64,000 nt of DNA from Flavobacteriales bacterium (GCA_021739695.1 JAIPBM010000001.1:62001-126000); one strand, 5' to 3'; positions 35,820 to 45,683 are shown, numbered from the stretch's first letter. Made by a program: numbers and translations. The notes: generated from the letters alone by a model not told the origin.

Positions 35820-36496
35820 CGTATAAAACAGTTGCGTTGTTGCCAATGAAGGCAAACAGTGAGCGCGTAGTAGGAAAAAATTTCAAAAATTTTGCTGGAA
35901 AACCATTGTTCAAATGGGTGTTGGAAGCGCTTTTGGCGGTTGACGAAATCGAAAAAGTAATCATCAATACAGACGCGCGGCACATCTTAGCTGACAACGG
36001 CCTTGTTGAAACTGATCGCATTATTATCCGCGACCGACCAATTGAAATTCAAGGCGATTTTGTTTCCATGAACAGGGTTATTGAAGACGACATCAAAAAC
36101 GTTGCGTCCGAATCTTACCTCATGACGCATACAACCAACCCAAATATCTCTGCAAACACCTTTGCAAAGGCAATAGAAGAGTACCAAAAAGGATTGGCAG
36201 CAGGATTCGATAGTCTATTCTCTGTAACGAAACAACAGACCCGCTTTTATCGCGAGGATGGAAGTGCAGTGAATCACGACCCAAATGTGCTTCTCAGAAC
36301 ACAGGATCTAGAAGCTTGGTTTGAGGAAAATTCTTGCTTGTACGTATTCTCAAACAAAGCTTTCGAACAAACAAATGCACGTATAGGTAAGAAACCAATG
36401 TTGTTTGAAACACCACGCTTCGAGTCTATCGACATTGATGATGCTCAAAGTTGGAAACTAGCAGAATTGGTTAAAAAATCACTTTTAAACGGTTAA
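35816..36496 (+). CDS. Cytidylyltransferase of the acylneuraminate (NeuA) family
   Basis: 226 residues. The N-terminal loop LLPMKANSERVVGKNFKNF with GKPLFKWVLEA is the CTP-binding signature of CMP-sialate synthetase-like enzymes, and LMTHTTNPNISA and FESIDIDDAQSW supply the later acidic metal ligands. Family members join CMP to 2-keto sugar acids such as Neu5Ac, legionaminic acid, pseudaminic acid or Kdo. No NeuB-type synthase or NeuC epimerase is present in the window, so the activated compound is unknown. It overlaps the MBL gene and lies five bases before the dehydrogenase. Confidence 0.86.
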   Translation: MTYKTVALLPMKANSERVVGKNFKNFAGKPLFKWVLEALLAVDEIEKVIINTDARHILADNGLVETDRIIIRDRPIEIQGDFVSMNRVIEDDIKNVASESYLMTHTTNPNISANTFAKAIEEYQKGLAAGFDSLFSVTKQQTRFYREDGSAVNHDPNVLLRTQDLEAWFEENSCLYVFSNKAFEQTNARIGKKPMLFETPRFESIDIDDAQSWKLAELVKKSLLNG

Positions 36497-36500
36497 GAAA

Positions 36501-37433
36501 ATGAAAGTTCTTGTCACATGTCCCCCCATGTTGGGAATGATAGACGAATTCAGAGATCAATTTGCAGAAAAAGGCATTGAGTTGATTGCTCCGAATGTAG
36601 TGCAAACACTTTCTGAAGAACAACTGATGGAAATACTTCCTGGTGTTGACGGTTGGATAATCGGTGACGACCCCGCTACCGAAAGAGTGTTTGAAGCTGG
36701 CAAAAAAGGAAACCTTAAGGCTGCGGTAAAATGGGGAGTTGGCGTTGACAATGTCGATTTCAAAGCCTGCGAAAAACTCGGCATTCCAATCATAAACACT
36801 CCAAACATGTTCGGAGCAGAAGTGGCTGATATTGCCGTTTCTTATGTAATTGGTCTTGCGCGCGAAACTTATGCCATAGACAGGGGTGTACGGAATAACC
36901 AATGGCCAAAGCCTGCTGGCATATCATTGACAGGGAAACACGTTGCATTGGTAGGATTCGGAGATATTGGGAAAGCTGTTGCAAAGCGTCTTCACGCCTT
37001 CGATATGTTCGTCCATGTTTATGATCCACTTGCCGAAAAACGATCAGAGGACCTCGTGCGTTACGGTTTTGACACATGGCCAAACGGACTTGGTGCCTGT
37101 GATTTTGTGGTTACTACTTGTGCCCTTAACCAACACACCAAGCACATGATTAATCAGGAAACTCTTTCTCTGATGAAAAATGATGTGAGAATTGTGAATG
37201 TATCAAGAGGCCCAATCATTGACGAGAATGCGCTGATTAATGCAATTGAAAGCGGGAAAGTTCACTCTGTAGGATTGGATGTGTTTGAAGTTGAGCCTTT
37301 ACCGCAAGATTCAAAACTACGAACGTATGATAAAGCCATTTTTGGAACTCACAATGGTTCGAACACCAAAGATGCCGTAATGAGAGCAAGCCATAAAGCT
37401 ATCTCGCTACTATTTGGATTCCTCAAGGTTTAA
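36501..37433 (+). CDS. D-isomer 2-hydroxyacid dehydrogenase (phosphoglycerate dehydrogenase-like)
   Basis: 310 residues. The NAD domain has VALVGFGDIGKAVAKRL, and the catalytic Arg, Glu and His regions are VNVSRGPIIDENAL, DVFEVEPLP and GTHNGSNTKDA. It lacks the ACT or ASB regulatory C-terminal domains of SerA, so it is a compact enzyme. In this position, between a cytidylyltransferase and an SDR, it is more likely to act on a sugar acid or a hydroxy acid precursor than in serine synthesis. Confidence 0.86.
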   Translation: MKVLVTCPPMLGMIDEFRDQFAEKGIELIAPNVVQTLSEEQLMEILPGVDGWIIGDDPATERVFEAGKKGNLKAAVKWGVGVDNVDFKACEKLGIPIINTPNMFGAEVADIAVSYVIGLARETYAIDRGVRNNQWPKPAGISLTGKHVALVGFGDIGKAVAKRLHAFDMFVHVYDPLAEKRSEDLVRYGFDTWPNGLGACDFVVTTCALNQHTKHMINQETLSLMKNDVRIVNVSRGPIIDENALINAIESGKVHSVGLDVFEVEPLPQDSKLRTYDKAIFGTHNGSNTKDAVMRASHKAISLLFGFLKV

Positions 37434-37436
37434 ATT

Positions 37437-38174
37437 ATGGAGAAAAAAGTAGTTCTTATCACTGGAGCCTCTGGTGGAATCGGAAGCTCAATTGCCAAAA
37501 TCTATAAAGAAAATGGTTTTTATGTTGTGGGTGTAAGTCGCTCAGAACCAAATCACCAGTACGTTGATAAAAACTACGCTATTGACCTCGACCGCTTAGT
37601 AGAAGACGCCACCTATTTTGAGGCCTGGGCAAAAACCTATTCCAAAGAGATTGGTAGGCTAGATGTTCTCATAAATAATTCGGCAGCACAGATATTAGCA
37701 CCTATTGATGAGTTGACACACGAAGCTTGGCGCAAAACGCTGAATGTTAACCTTAGCGCTCCTTTTGTTCTTTCTAAGTTTTTCGTTCCTATGCTGGAGC
37801 TGAATGGTGGTTGCATCATCAATATAGGGAGTATTCATGCAAAGCAAACCAAACCACGATTTGTTGCTTATGCCACAAGCAAGGCTGGCTTGGTGGGTCT
37901 TACTCAAGCCCTATCAATCGATTTAAAAGATCGGGTTCGAGTAAATTGTATTAGCCCAGCAGCTGTAGAAACCGAAATGTTGAAAGAGGGTTTTAAAGAT
38001 GATGAAGCTGGTTACAACCTGCTAAAAAGCTACCATCCGATAAACCGAATTGGCCAACCAGAAGAAATTGCAGAACTATGCCTGTTCCTTTCCTCTGATA
38101 AATGCAAATTCCTGACCGGTGCAAACCTTGAAGTGGATGGAGGCATCAGTAAACGGTTGCATGATCCATCATAA
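37437..38174 (+). CDS. Short-chain dehydrogenase/reductase of the CMP cassette
   Basis: 245 residues. LITGASGGIGSSIAK is the NAD(P) loop, LINNSAAQ the NNAG-type motif, and IGSIHAKQTKPRFVAYATSK holds catalytic Ser, Tyr and Lys. CMP-legionaminate clusters of Campylobacter contain a similar SDR (PtmA) beside the CMP transferase, which gives a precedent for this pairing. It starts three bases after the dehydrogenase gene. Substrate unknown. Confidence 0.87.
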   Translation: MEKKVVLITGASGGIGSSIAKIYKENGFYVVGVSRSEPNHQYVDKNYAIDLDRLVEDATYFEAWAKTYSKEIGRLDVLINNSAAQILAPIDELTHEAWRKTLNVNLSAPFVLSKFFVPMLELNGGCIINIGSIHAKQTKPRFVAYATSKAGLVGLTQALSIDLKDRVRVNCISPAAVETEMLKEGFKDDEAGYNLLKSYHPINRIGQPEEIAELCLFLSSDKCKFLTGANLEVDGGISKRLHDPS

Positions 38175-38194
38175 TTAGCGCAATCTTGGAGTAG

Positions 38195-39631
38195 ATGAAA
38201 AATCTCTTTAAACGTGCTTGGGAATCTCCTACGATAACTACTTGGTTTAGTTATTTCGCGAAATCCGGAAGCCTACTCTTCGTTTTGCCTTTGGTGCTTA
38301 CCCAGTTCCAGACGGAAGAGGTTGCCGTCTGGTATTTATTTGCCAGCATTATATCAATGGGTGGTTTAGCTGATTTCGGTTTCAGTTCAACGTTCATTAG
38401 GTTAATCGCCATGGCGTTGGGGGGAGCAAGAGATGTTCTGGTTATAAAAAAGCATGCAAATCCTCAAAGTAATACTGGCGCTGAGAATTGGGAGTTGGTC
38501 AGTAAGCTTTTCAGTACTATGAAGGTCATTTATATAGCTGTCGCCTCTACAGCGTTCATCTGTTTGGCCATTTTTGGCACACTGGCGCTTAAACGCCCAA
38601 TCTCTCAGGTCAATGATCAACAATTTGCTTGGTTAGCATGGGGAATATTGATTGCCGCAACAACAGTTGATTTCTATGGGAAAATCTACTCAAACTACTT
38701 AGAGGGGCTTTTTAAAATCGCGTTGGTCAGAAGGGTTGAAACGGTTTTTAAAGTGTTGAACATATTGAGCAATATTGGTGTTCTTTTGTATTCACCATCT
38801 CTACTAAATCTTGTTGCAGTAAACTCCTTTTGGATAGTAACAAACACCGTCAGAAACCGAATGCTCGCTGTCAGGGTTTATGATGGTAAACTATCCAAAT
38901 TCGCAAATCATCCTTTTGAATTGTCATTTTTTAAAAAAGTTTGGAAACCGGCCTGGAGAGGTGGTATTTCAGGTTTAATGTCAAATGGTTTGACAAATTT
39001 GACAGGTGTATTATACGCTCAAATGGCAAGCTCTGAAATGCTTGCATCTTACTTGCTAGCACTTAGGATTATTACGGAAGTCAAACGCGTGTCAAACGCC
39101 CCTTTCTACAGCAAGATTCCATTCTTGGTCAGGACAAGAGCAAAGGGACAAATAGACAAGTTGATTACTGATGCGCAGAAAGGGATGCTGTTATCCTATT
39201 TGGTGTTTGTTCTATTTGTTATTTTGTTGGCATTTCTCGGACGTCCATTGCTTACGATTCTTAACAGCAATGTTGAATTTGCAGACCCGCTCCTTTGGTT
39301 CCTATTATCAATCGCCTTTCTTGCTCACAGATACGGTGCTATGCACATGCAATTATATTTGACCACAAATCACGTTATATCGCATATAGCTGATGGGATA
39401 TCTGGTTTCATATTTATTGTAAGTTCAAGTCTTCTTTTGAACTGGGTTGGTGTTTATGCCTTTCCTTTGGGAATGTTAACTGGATATTTAGGGTTTTATT
39501 CATGGATGGCGGCTAAATACTCTCTTGAATCCATGAATATTGGTTTTTGGGAGTTTGAGAAAAAAGCACTTGCTCCGCCTTTGCTTTTAATGACTATTTA
39601 CGTACTAATATTCTTATACATTTGCGCATGA
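38195..39631 (+). CDS. Polysaccharide flippase, Wzx-like
   Basis: 478 residues with about 12 to 14 hydrophobic segments in the MATE/MOP style. The N-terminal SYFAKSGSLLFVLPLVLTQF and EEVAVWYLFASIISMGGLADFG resemble O-antigen and EPS flippases. It would move undecaprenyl-linked repeat units to the periplasmic face. It sits between the CMP cassette and sugar-modifying oxidoreductases, and its stop overlaps the next ATG. Confidence 0.85.
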   Translation: MKNLFKRAWESPTITTWFSYFAKSGSLLFVLPLVLTQFQTEEVAVWYLFASIISMGGLADFGFSSTFIRLIAMALGGARDVLVIKKHANPQSNTGAENWELVSKLFSTMKVIYIAVASTAFICLAIFGTLALKRPISQVNDQQFAWLAWGILIAATTVDFYGKIYSNYLEGLFKIALVRRVETVFKVLNILSNIGVLLYSPSLLNLVAVNSFWIVTNTVRNRMLAVRVYDGKLSKFANHPFELSFFKKVWKPAWRGGISGLMSNGLTNLTGVLYAQMASSEMLASYLLALRIITEVKRVSNAPFYSKIPFLVRTRAKGQIDKLITDAQKGMLLSYLVFVLFVILLAFLGRPLLTILNSNVEFADPLLWFLLSIAFLAHRYGAMHMQLYLTTNHVISHIADGISGFIFIVSSSLLLNWVGVYAFPLGMLTGYLGFYSWMAAKYSLESMNIGFWEFEKKALAPPLLLMTIYVLIFLYICA

Positions 39632-40596
39632 AATTGATTGGAATTATCGGGTGCGGGGCTGTTACAGAGAGTTTCTATCTTAAGGTCTTTCCCAATTTCG
39701 CTGGGTTTAAGCTTGCTTACCTTGCAGACATGAACGTTGAACAAGCTAACAGGCTTGCCAGCATTGTGGGAGCCACAGTACTTGACACGGACTCTTTAAT
39801 TCAGAAATCTGACATCGTAATAGTCTGTACGCCACCCTCCTCGCATTTTGTACTGGCTAAGCAAGCTTTAGATGCTGGTAAAACCGTAATATGTGAAAAA
39901 CCTTTCGTACCAAGCGCAACACTTGCAAGCGAGCTGATACTGAAATCAAAAGAAAAGAACAGTAAATTATATGTTGCTCATTTTCGGAGAGCCTTCCCTT
40001 CCGTACTTTTGGCTAAGAGCCTGATTAAATCAGTGGGATACGGAAGATTGAAGCATATTAATGTGTCAGAAGGTGGGCGGTTTACATGGAAAGCCAAGTC
40101 GGACTATTTTGCAACTGATTCATTGGGAGGAGTTATTCTTGATACTGGCTCTCATACAATAGACATGGCTTTGTTCATGGCTGGATTGGATGATGTGAGT
40201 AATTTAGGAGTTCAGGTCCTCTCAATAAAAAAAGACAAGGAAGAACCAGCTCATGAAGTGAGTGCAGAACTTGCCTTGAAATTGCTAGATCAAGCAGAAT
40301 CTATTGATGTAAGTTTACATCTATCCCGTTATCAAATCTTGGCAAATCAAATTGTTTACACTTTTGAAAAAGGAAAGATTATTGTTCCAATCGCACCTGG
40401 CAATTTTGTTAAACTGGATAACGGCCATAAGACCATTGTCAGATCGTTAGGAAATACACATTCAGCAATTGAAGGCTTCTTTAAACAATACCAACAAATA
40501 CTTTATCAGGTGAATGACCACCATTTTGATGCCGCTAAATTTTACAATCTCACCAACGTATTAGAACAACTAAGTAACATAGAAGGGCAACAATGA
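39628..40596 (+). CDS. Gfo/Idh/MocA-family sugar oxidoreductase
   Basis: 322 residues from ATG 39628, overlapping the flippase stop by four bases; a TTG six bases earlier is less likely. The Rossmann loop is IGIIGCGAVTESF, and the conserved ICEKPF lysine motif and GGVILDTGSHTIDMALF with the catalytic His are visible. Such enzymes oxidise or reduce nucleotide-linked or free sugars. It overlaps the downstream epimerase by four bases, which suggests a joint role in making one unusual sugar. Confidence 0.88.
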   Translation: MKLIGIIGCGAVTESFYLKVFPNFAGFKLAYLADMNVEQANRLASIVGATVLDTDSLIQKSDIVIVCTPPSSHFVLAKQALDAGKTVICEKPFVPSATLASELILKSKEKNSKLYVAHFRRAFPSVLLAKSLIKSVGYGRLKHINVSEGGRFTWKAKSDYFATDSLGGVILDTGSHTIDMALFMAGLDDVSNLGVQVLSIKKDKEEPAHEVSAELALKLLDQAESIDVSLHLSRYQILANQIVYTFEKGKIIVPIAPGNFVKLDNGHKTIVRSLGNTHSAIEGFFKQYQQILYQVNDHHFDAAKFYNLTNVLEQLSNIEGQQ

Positions 40597-41675
40597 AGAT
40601 AGCGGTAATAGGAGCTGCAGGGTTTGTAGGGCAGGTGCTGATTTCTGATTTGAACCAGATGGGTATTGTTCCCACCACCATTACCAGAGGCAACGGTCTG
40701 TTCATGTTGAACGGAAAATCTATTAACAATATACTTTTTCATCAGGTAAGCAATCAAACCGAAAAGTTCGATGTGGTCATTAATTTGGCTTTCCCAACTG
40801 GAGACAAGTCATATCAGATTAAGCAACTCAATGATGGGCTAATAGAGGTGATAAAGAAATTATCACACGAATCTACAAAAGTCATTCACACATCTACGCT
40901 GGCTGTATTTGGTTTCGATCTGAGTCATCCGATAAGGGCTGAGGTTATAGAATCCCGAAGGGATTACCAATATGTCGAAAGCAAAATTTATTTTGAAAAC
41001 GCGTTGCGAAAGCAGTTCAGTAGGAATGAAGTTCACATAGTGAGACTGGGCAACGTTTGGGGGCCTAGTTCTAAGAACTGGACGGTGCCGTTGTTGAATA
41101 ACATATTATATGGGCTACCAACCGCTGTATATCAGAAAGATGGATTCTCGAATACGACTGATGTGGCAAATGTTTCTAGCTACTTGCGATTTTTGGCATC
41201 TGAAAATAATTTGGGGAGTCACACTCATTTTCATCACTTAGCTGAATTTAGTAATGTCAAATGGTCACATTGGCTTAGAAAGTTCAGCGATTTGGTTGAC
41301 ATGCCGGTCGAGTATCTATATAACCCACCTAGTATTTCCGAGAATAAATCGGTTTACCAAGATGTGGTAACCCAGATTAAAAGCAATTCTCCCAAACGCA
41401 TGTTTAAAGATCTGTATAAAAGCAGAATGGCAGGTTCGGTTATGAGGTCGTTGGTATCAAGACTTCCAACCAACATCATATTGAAAATGGAGAAAGAAAA
41501 TGTTTTTTCACCACGAAAGGATGATGTTGCGGGAATGGAAGTATTCTTTGAGATTATGGGTTCTGACATTCGTTTTGAAAGTTCCACCGTTGAAGGTTGG
41601 AAGCCTGAAGTTAATCAAGAGCAATCTTGGAATGTAGTCAAAGATTGGGTTGAAGACATTAAGGTTCTCTATTAA
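40593..41675 (+). CDS. NAD-dependent epimerase/dehydratase
   Basis: 360 residues. IAVIGAAGFVGQVLI is the nucleotide loop, HTSTLAVFG the catalytic Ser/Thr region, and YQYVESKIYFENAL the Tyr-x-x-x-Lys region (YVESK). VRLGNVWGPSSKNW follows, as in extended SDRs. The C-terminal 100 residues diverge from well-known sugar epimerases. It is translated behind the Gfo/Idh gene. Substrate unknown. Confidence 0.84.
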   Translation: MKIAVIGAAGFVGQVLISDLNQMGIVPTTITRGNGLFMLNGKSINNILFHQVSNQTEKFDVVINLAFPTGDKSYQIKQLNDGLIEVIKKLSHESTKVIHTSTLAVFGFDLSHPIRAEVIESRRDYQYVESKIYFENALRKQFSRNEVHIVRLGNVWGPSSKNWTVPLLNNILYGLPTAVYQKDGFSNTTDVANVSSYLRFLASENNLGSHTHFHHLAEFSNVKWSHWLRKFSDLVDMPVEYLYNPPSISENKSVYQDVVTQIKSNSPKRMFKDLYKSRMAGSVMRSLVSRLPTNIILKMEKENVFSPRKDDVAGMEVFFEIMGSDIRFESSTVEGWKPEVNQEQSWNVVKDWVEDIKVLY

Positions 41676-41683
41676 ATTATCTC

Positions 41684-42511
41684 ATGTTAGATAAGATTTC
41701 ACGAAAGAGAAGGTCATTGTCAAATCCTAGGTATTGGTGGTCGTACAATGTATTTCCACTTACGCCCAACGATCAAACCCTAAAGGGTCTGGAAAATAAA
41801 CATGCAGGCAAACGGTGTTTCATAATTGGAAATGGCCCGAGTTTAAATAAGCTAGACCTCAAGCGTCTTCAGAACGAGTACACATTTGGGACAAATGCAA
41901 TTTATCTTAACCATGATAAAATGGGCTTCTACCCAACATACTATGCTGTTGAAGATCACTTTGTGGCTGAGGACCGTGCCGATGAAATAAACAAATACAA
42001 GGAAAGCTTGAAATTCTTTCCCAATTATGTAAAGCATTGCATTACTCCAGATGAGAAGACGCTATTCGTTAACTTCTTAGTGACTTATCCGAAAAATGAC
42101 ACCCCTCCCAGTTTTTCCACAAATGCGGCAGTTACCACTTATTTTGGTGGTACCGTCTCGTACCTATGTATGCAGCTAGCTTATTTTATGGGGTTTACGG
42201 AGGTTTACCTTATTGGATTTGACCATTCCTATGTTATTCCTGAATCTGCAAAAATCGAAGGTGCGAACATAACCTCTACAGAAGACGACCCTAATCATTT
42301 TGTACCAGGGTATTTTGGTAAGGGTTTGCGTTGGCACGATCCTAAAACCGACCGAATGGAGCAATCTTATAGAGGAGCAAAAAAAGCATTTGAGAAAGCG
42401 GGGAGAAAAATCCAAAACGCCACCTCTGGGGGTATGTTAGAGGTTTTTGAAAGAGTCGATTACAATAACCTGTTCAATTCGTCTCAGCCACTTACTAAAG
42501 TAGTGAAGTAA
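41684..42511 (+). CDS. DUF115 / MptE-like protein, possible CMP-sugar transferase (copy 1)
   Basis: 275 residues. CFIIGNGPSLNKLDLKRL begins a Rossmann-like domain, FGTNAIYLN follows, and GGTVSYLCMQLAYFMGF leads into VYLIGFDHSY. This GNGPSL plus LIGFDHSY frame recalls both DUF115 proteins and the GT42 sialyltransferases of the CstI type, which have similar GNGPSL and IDFY stretches. A role as a transferase using the product of the CMP cassette is a hypothesis only. A paralogue lies at 45821. It starts eight bases after the epimerase. Confidence 0.75.
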   Translation: MLDKISRKRRSLSNPRYWWSYNVFPLTPNDQTLKGLENKHAGKRCFIIGNGPSLNKLDLKRLQNEYTFGTNAIYLNHDKMGFYPTYYAVEDHFVAEDRADEINKYKESLKFFPNYVKHCITPDEKTLFVNFLVTYPKNDTPPSFSTNAAVTTYFGGTVSYLCMQLAYFMGFTEVYLIGFDHSYVIPESAKIEGANITSTEDDPNHFVPGYFGKGLRWHDPKTDRMEQSYRGAKKAFEKAGRKIQNATSGGMLEVFERVDYNNLFNSSQPLTKVVK

Positions 42512-42520
42512 GATTCTTAG

Positions 42521-43408
42521 ATGACAACGAAAAGAAAAGTTGGCGTTTTTATTAATAGGCTCAGGATTTTCCTAACAGGTGCTAACCTGGATAGAAGACT
42601 CTTTTTTGTAACAGGCAGAAGCAAATGTGGTACAACTTGGCTTGGAAGAATGCTTAGTTCGCACATTCTAATCCATTGTGACATCAACGAGAACAACCTG
42701 ACTCATCAGGATAAGAAGGTGACTTTCTTTAATGATGATGAATTCTTTCTCCATTCTCAAGCACAGACGTTTTATCATGAAAGGGAAAATAACCTTATCA
42801 AGTCAGCAGCTCAGAAGAAACTCATTTATGACTGTCCTAAACCCACTGCTATCACATTTGGAGATAAGACTCCGCGACAACACATTCCAACTTTAACAAA
42901 GATTTTCCCGAAGGCACCTATCATCTTCATGGTAAGAGACCCACGGGATATGATTGTGTCATTGGCGTTTCATAACAAAAAGCTTTCTCCAAATGAGGTC
43001 GGTGAATTTTCTGAATACGAAACTGACAAAGTAGATTTCCGCTTTGTACAAAACCACATACTGAACTACAAGACCCATGATGACCTTATGACAGCCATAC
43101 GCGCAAAGGAGACGGGTTGTAACGTGCTGGTAATTCGTTACGAAGACCTTAAGACCAATTGCGAAAAAACCTTAGCAAATTGCTTCAAACATTTAGGAGT
43201 TAGGAGCCCCACATTTTACACCAGGTATATTGTTAAGAAAAACTCTTTTAAATCCTACACCAAGGGGCGGAGTGCCGGTCAACAGGATGAAAAGAGCTTT
43301 TACAGGAAAGGAATAATTGGTGATTGGAAAAACCACCTTACAGCAGAGAGCAGAGCCTTCATTGAAAATGAGTTAGGCGAGGAAATGAGACAAATGGGTT
43401 ACTTATAA
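42521..43408 (+). CDS. PAPS-dependent sulfotransferase
   Basis: 295 residues. The 5'-phosphosulfate loop is TGRSKCGTTWLGRML (31-45), and the 3'-phosphate motif is IFMVRDPRDMIVSLAFH with Arg and Ser. Near the C-terminus RKGIIGDWKNHLT is the GxxGxWK-like PAPS-binding segment. Such enzymes move sulfate from PAPS to hydroxyls of sugars. Its donor would be made by CysD, CysN and CysC, all encoded at 59399-62214 in the same region. It lies nine bases after the DUF115 gene. Confidence 0.92.
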   Translation: MTTKRKVGVFINRLRIFLTGANLDRRLFFVTGRSKCGTTWLGRMLSSHILIHCDINENNLTHQDKKVTFFNDDEFFLHSQAQTFYHERENNLIKSAAQKKLIYDCPKPTAITFGDKTPRQHIPTLTKIFPKAPIIFMVRDPRDMIVSLAFHNKKLSPNEVGEFSEYETDKVDFRFVQNHILNYKTHDDLMTAIRAKETGCNVLVIRYEDLKTNCEKTLANCFKHLGVRSPTFYTRYIVKKNSFKSYTKGRSAGQQDEKSFYRKGIIGDWKNHLTAESRAFIENELGEEMRQMGYL

Positions 43409-43421
43409 GAAATCTATTCCC

Positions 43422-44321
43422 GTGGTAAGAAAAACAACAGTTTCTGTACTGATTAACAATTACAATTACGGGGAATACATAGGTGCCGCAATAAATTCAG
43501 TTTTGTCTCAAACCTATGATGGGCCCATAGAAATTATCGCGTATGATGATGGTTCTACTGATGATTCACTTAATGTTCTAAAGAGTTACGGAAAGACCGT
43601 GTCAATCCTAACAAATGATGTCAAGGACCTTGGGAAGTACCCTTCTTGGCATCAACTACAGGCTATCGAACATGCGTTTGAAGTCTCAACTGGGGACATC
43701 ATTTTTCTACTTGATAGTGATGACCTATTCGAACCTAATAAAGTAAGTGATGTTGTTAGTAAATTCTCACATTGCCCGAATGCCGTTGCCGTTCAGCATC
43801 AATTCCAAATGATGGACGGTAATGGGATGGCTTTAAAACTGGAAAAGCGTCCGTTCGTGTACGGAATTGATCATCTTCATGCCATTTTCTTTATTGGTCG
43901 GCTTGATTTTTTTTTCTCGCAAACTAGTGCATTGGCTTTCAAACGGTCATTTCTTGAAAACGTTCTACCCCTCAAACGCGATGAATTGGATTTTCTTTGG
44001 CCGGATTTAAGGCTTACACGTCTTGCCATTTTTCATGGAACCGTGGAAACTATTCCTAGGAAGCTGGGGCAATACCGCGTTCATGGAGTTAATGACTCTG
44101 ACAAGTTGAAGGATAAAGAATTTAAGCAAAAGTTTGACCTTCAACAAAAAGCATATTTCAAACAACTGTGTGAATGCTATGGTGAAACACGCACACTTGA
44201 TGAAAAAGGAAAGTTGAACTCTATTTTGCGAGTTTTACTGGTTGTATTCAGTTCCAAAATGAAGCCAATCGGAAAGCTAATCTTCATCTACACATACATT
44301 AAGTATTTGCAGAGCAAGTAG
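43422..44321 (+). CDS. Glycosyltransferase family 2 (GTG start)
   Basis: 299 residues from GTG 43422. VSVLINNYNYGEYIGAAINS opens the GT-A fold, IAYDDGSTDDSL carries the first nucleotide Asp, and FLLDSDDLFEPNKV is a clear DxD-type metal motif. The later LGQYRVHGVNDSD is typical of EPS GT2 enzymes. No closer ATG suits the fold, so GTG is taken. Donor and acceptor are unknown. Confidence 0.88.
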   Translation: MVRKTTVSVLINNYNYGEYIGAAINSVLSQTYDGPIEIIAYDDGSTDDSLNVLKSYGKTVSILTNDVKDLGKYPSWHQLQAIEHAFEVSTGDIIFLLDSDDLFEPNKVSDVVSKFSHCPNAVAVQHQFQMMDGNGMALKLEKRPFVYGIDHLHAIFFIGRLDFFFSQTSALAFKRSFLENVLPLKRDELDFLWPDLRLTRLAIFHGTVETIPRKLGQYRVHGVNDSDKLKDKEFKQKFDLQQKAYFKQLCECYGETRTLDEKGKLNSILRVLLVVFSSKMKPIGKLIFIYTYIKYLQSK

Positions 44322-44344
44322 TCTAAAGAAGGCGCATAGCTGGT

Positions 44345-45640
44345 ATGAAAAGATTCGCTTTCATTTTCCTTGTCGTTTTAATTAGTCCTGAGAAGTATTT
44401 TCAGGACAACATGGTGGTGCGACTAATTCCTGGAGTCCTAACGATTGGCTTAGTTCTATTAAACATGGGTCACCGGAAGGTTCGTAACATTAAATACTCA
44501 ACGCCAGGGATTTTACTACTTACGATGGCGATGTTGGTTATTGGAGTCATACGCGATAATTCGCCAGATAAAAGTTGGCTGTTCAATACTTTTGAAGTAT
44601 TAGTGTATATCTCGTTGGCAGTTGGCTTTGTTCAAACAGCAAAAAGACACCTCTACAACCCTAGTCCCGCCAATTGTCATCGGTTTTTAGTTTGGTCCAT
44701 TTACATTCCTATTTTCTTACTTCTCGTAATCAATCTACTTGGGTTTGCCGTTGGATTAAAATCCGAAAGTGCTGAAGGAATGGATATCGGTAAGGCAGTG
44801 ATGCTCTCATCCATTGGAATCGATATTGACCGAGCCAGTTTTCCTTTTGCTCCTTCTTTCAACACCTACGGGGCAATAGTCGGGCTCTTGCTACTAATCA
44901 GCTTATTCATGCTAGAGTATTTTAACCGTTATCGGATATTGATGTTGATGGGGATTGGTGTCTCAATCACAACCCTGTTTGTACTTGACACCCGATCAGC
45001 CATGCTCTATCCATTCCTCATTTATGGAGGGTTTAAGTTTTGGGGCAAAAGAGGGGAATGGTTTGGCGGCAGTAAGCTCGTTCCTGTGATTATGCTTCTA
45101 GGTGCCCCAACACTTCTTCTAATACTGACAATTTTGACTCAAATCCCCGAAGCTTCCTTTATAGCGCGAACATCATCTGACCTCCAATCAGCAAATTCCC
45201 GGAGCATAATCTGGTTTATTTCAATGAAGGAATTCCTTGATTTCAAGCTCGTCCATCTATTCGGTTATGGCCAATTTGGACACTACGCTTCTGGAGCATC
45301 TTTTGAGTGGAGTGGGTGGTTTTCGGAGTGGGGAGATAATGCGGCTTTAGTCACTCCGCACAACACATTTTTCTCGGTGCTATTTGATTTCGGCTATTTC
45401 GGGTTAGTAGTTCTCGTTACGTTGCAGTATAGGTTGATCCATTGGTTAAAGGTGGCTTCAGGTAGCTATTATGGGCTTAGCACATTAATTCTAGCAGTGC
45501 TCGTATATTGGAATTTGATAGGTGTCACCGAAACTTTTTTCGGATTCTACAGCGCACATAAAATCAGAATTCTTACTCTACTGTTTTTCCTTGCGCATTT
45601 TCTGAGCATTAATGCGAAACGTAAAAACAGTTACGCATAA
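44345..45640 (+). CDS. O-antigen/EPS polymerase, Wzy-like
   Basis: 431 residues with about 10 to 11 hydrophobic segments and a large periplasmic loop before the last helices. TRSAMLYPFLIYGG and ARTSSDLQSANSRSIIW are Arg-rich loops like those of the O-antigen ligase/Wzy family, and LVTPHNTFFSVLFDFGYFG contains the HNTFL-like family motif. Polymerase is favoured over ligase by its place between the flippase and the Wza/Wzc genes. Confidence 0.82.
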   Translation: MKRFAFIFLVVLISPEKYFQDNMVVRLIPGVLTIGLVLLNMGHRKVRNIKYSTPGILLLTMAMLVIGVIRDNSPDKSWLFNTFEVLVYISLAVGFVQTAKRHLYNPSPANCHRFLVWSIYIPIFLLLVINLLGFAVGLKSESAEGMDIGKAVMLSSIGIDIDRASFPFAPSFNTYGAIVGLLLLISLFMLEYFNRYRILMLMGIGVSITTLFVLDTRSAMLYPFLIYGGFKFWGKRGEWFGGSKLVPVIMLLGAPTLLLILTILTQIPEASFIARTSSDLQSANSRSIIWFISMKEFLDFKLVHLFGYGQFGHYASGASFEWSGWFSEWGDNAALVTPHNTFFSVLFDFGYFGLVVLVTLQYRLIHWLKVASGSYYGLSTLILAVLVYWNLIGVTETFFGFYSAHKIRILTLLFFLAHFLSINAKRKNSYA

Positions 45641-45683
45641 AACTGTAAGGTTCCCTTGTAATCATCTAGATTATCCTGAAGTT

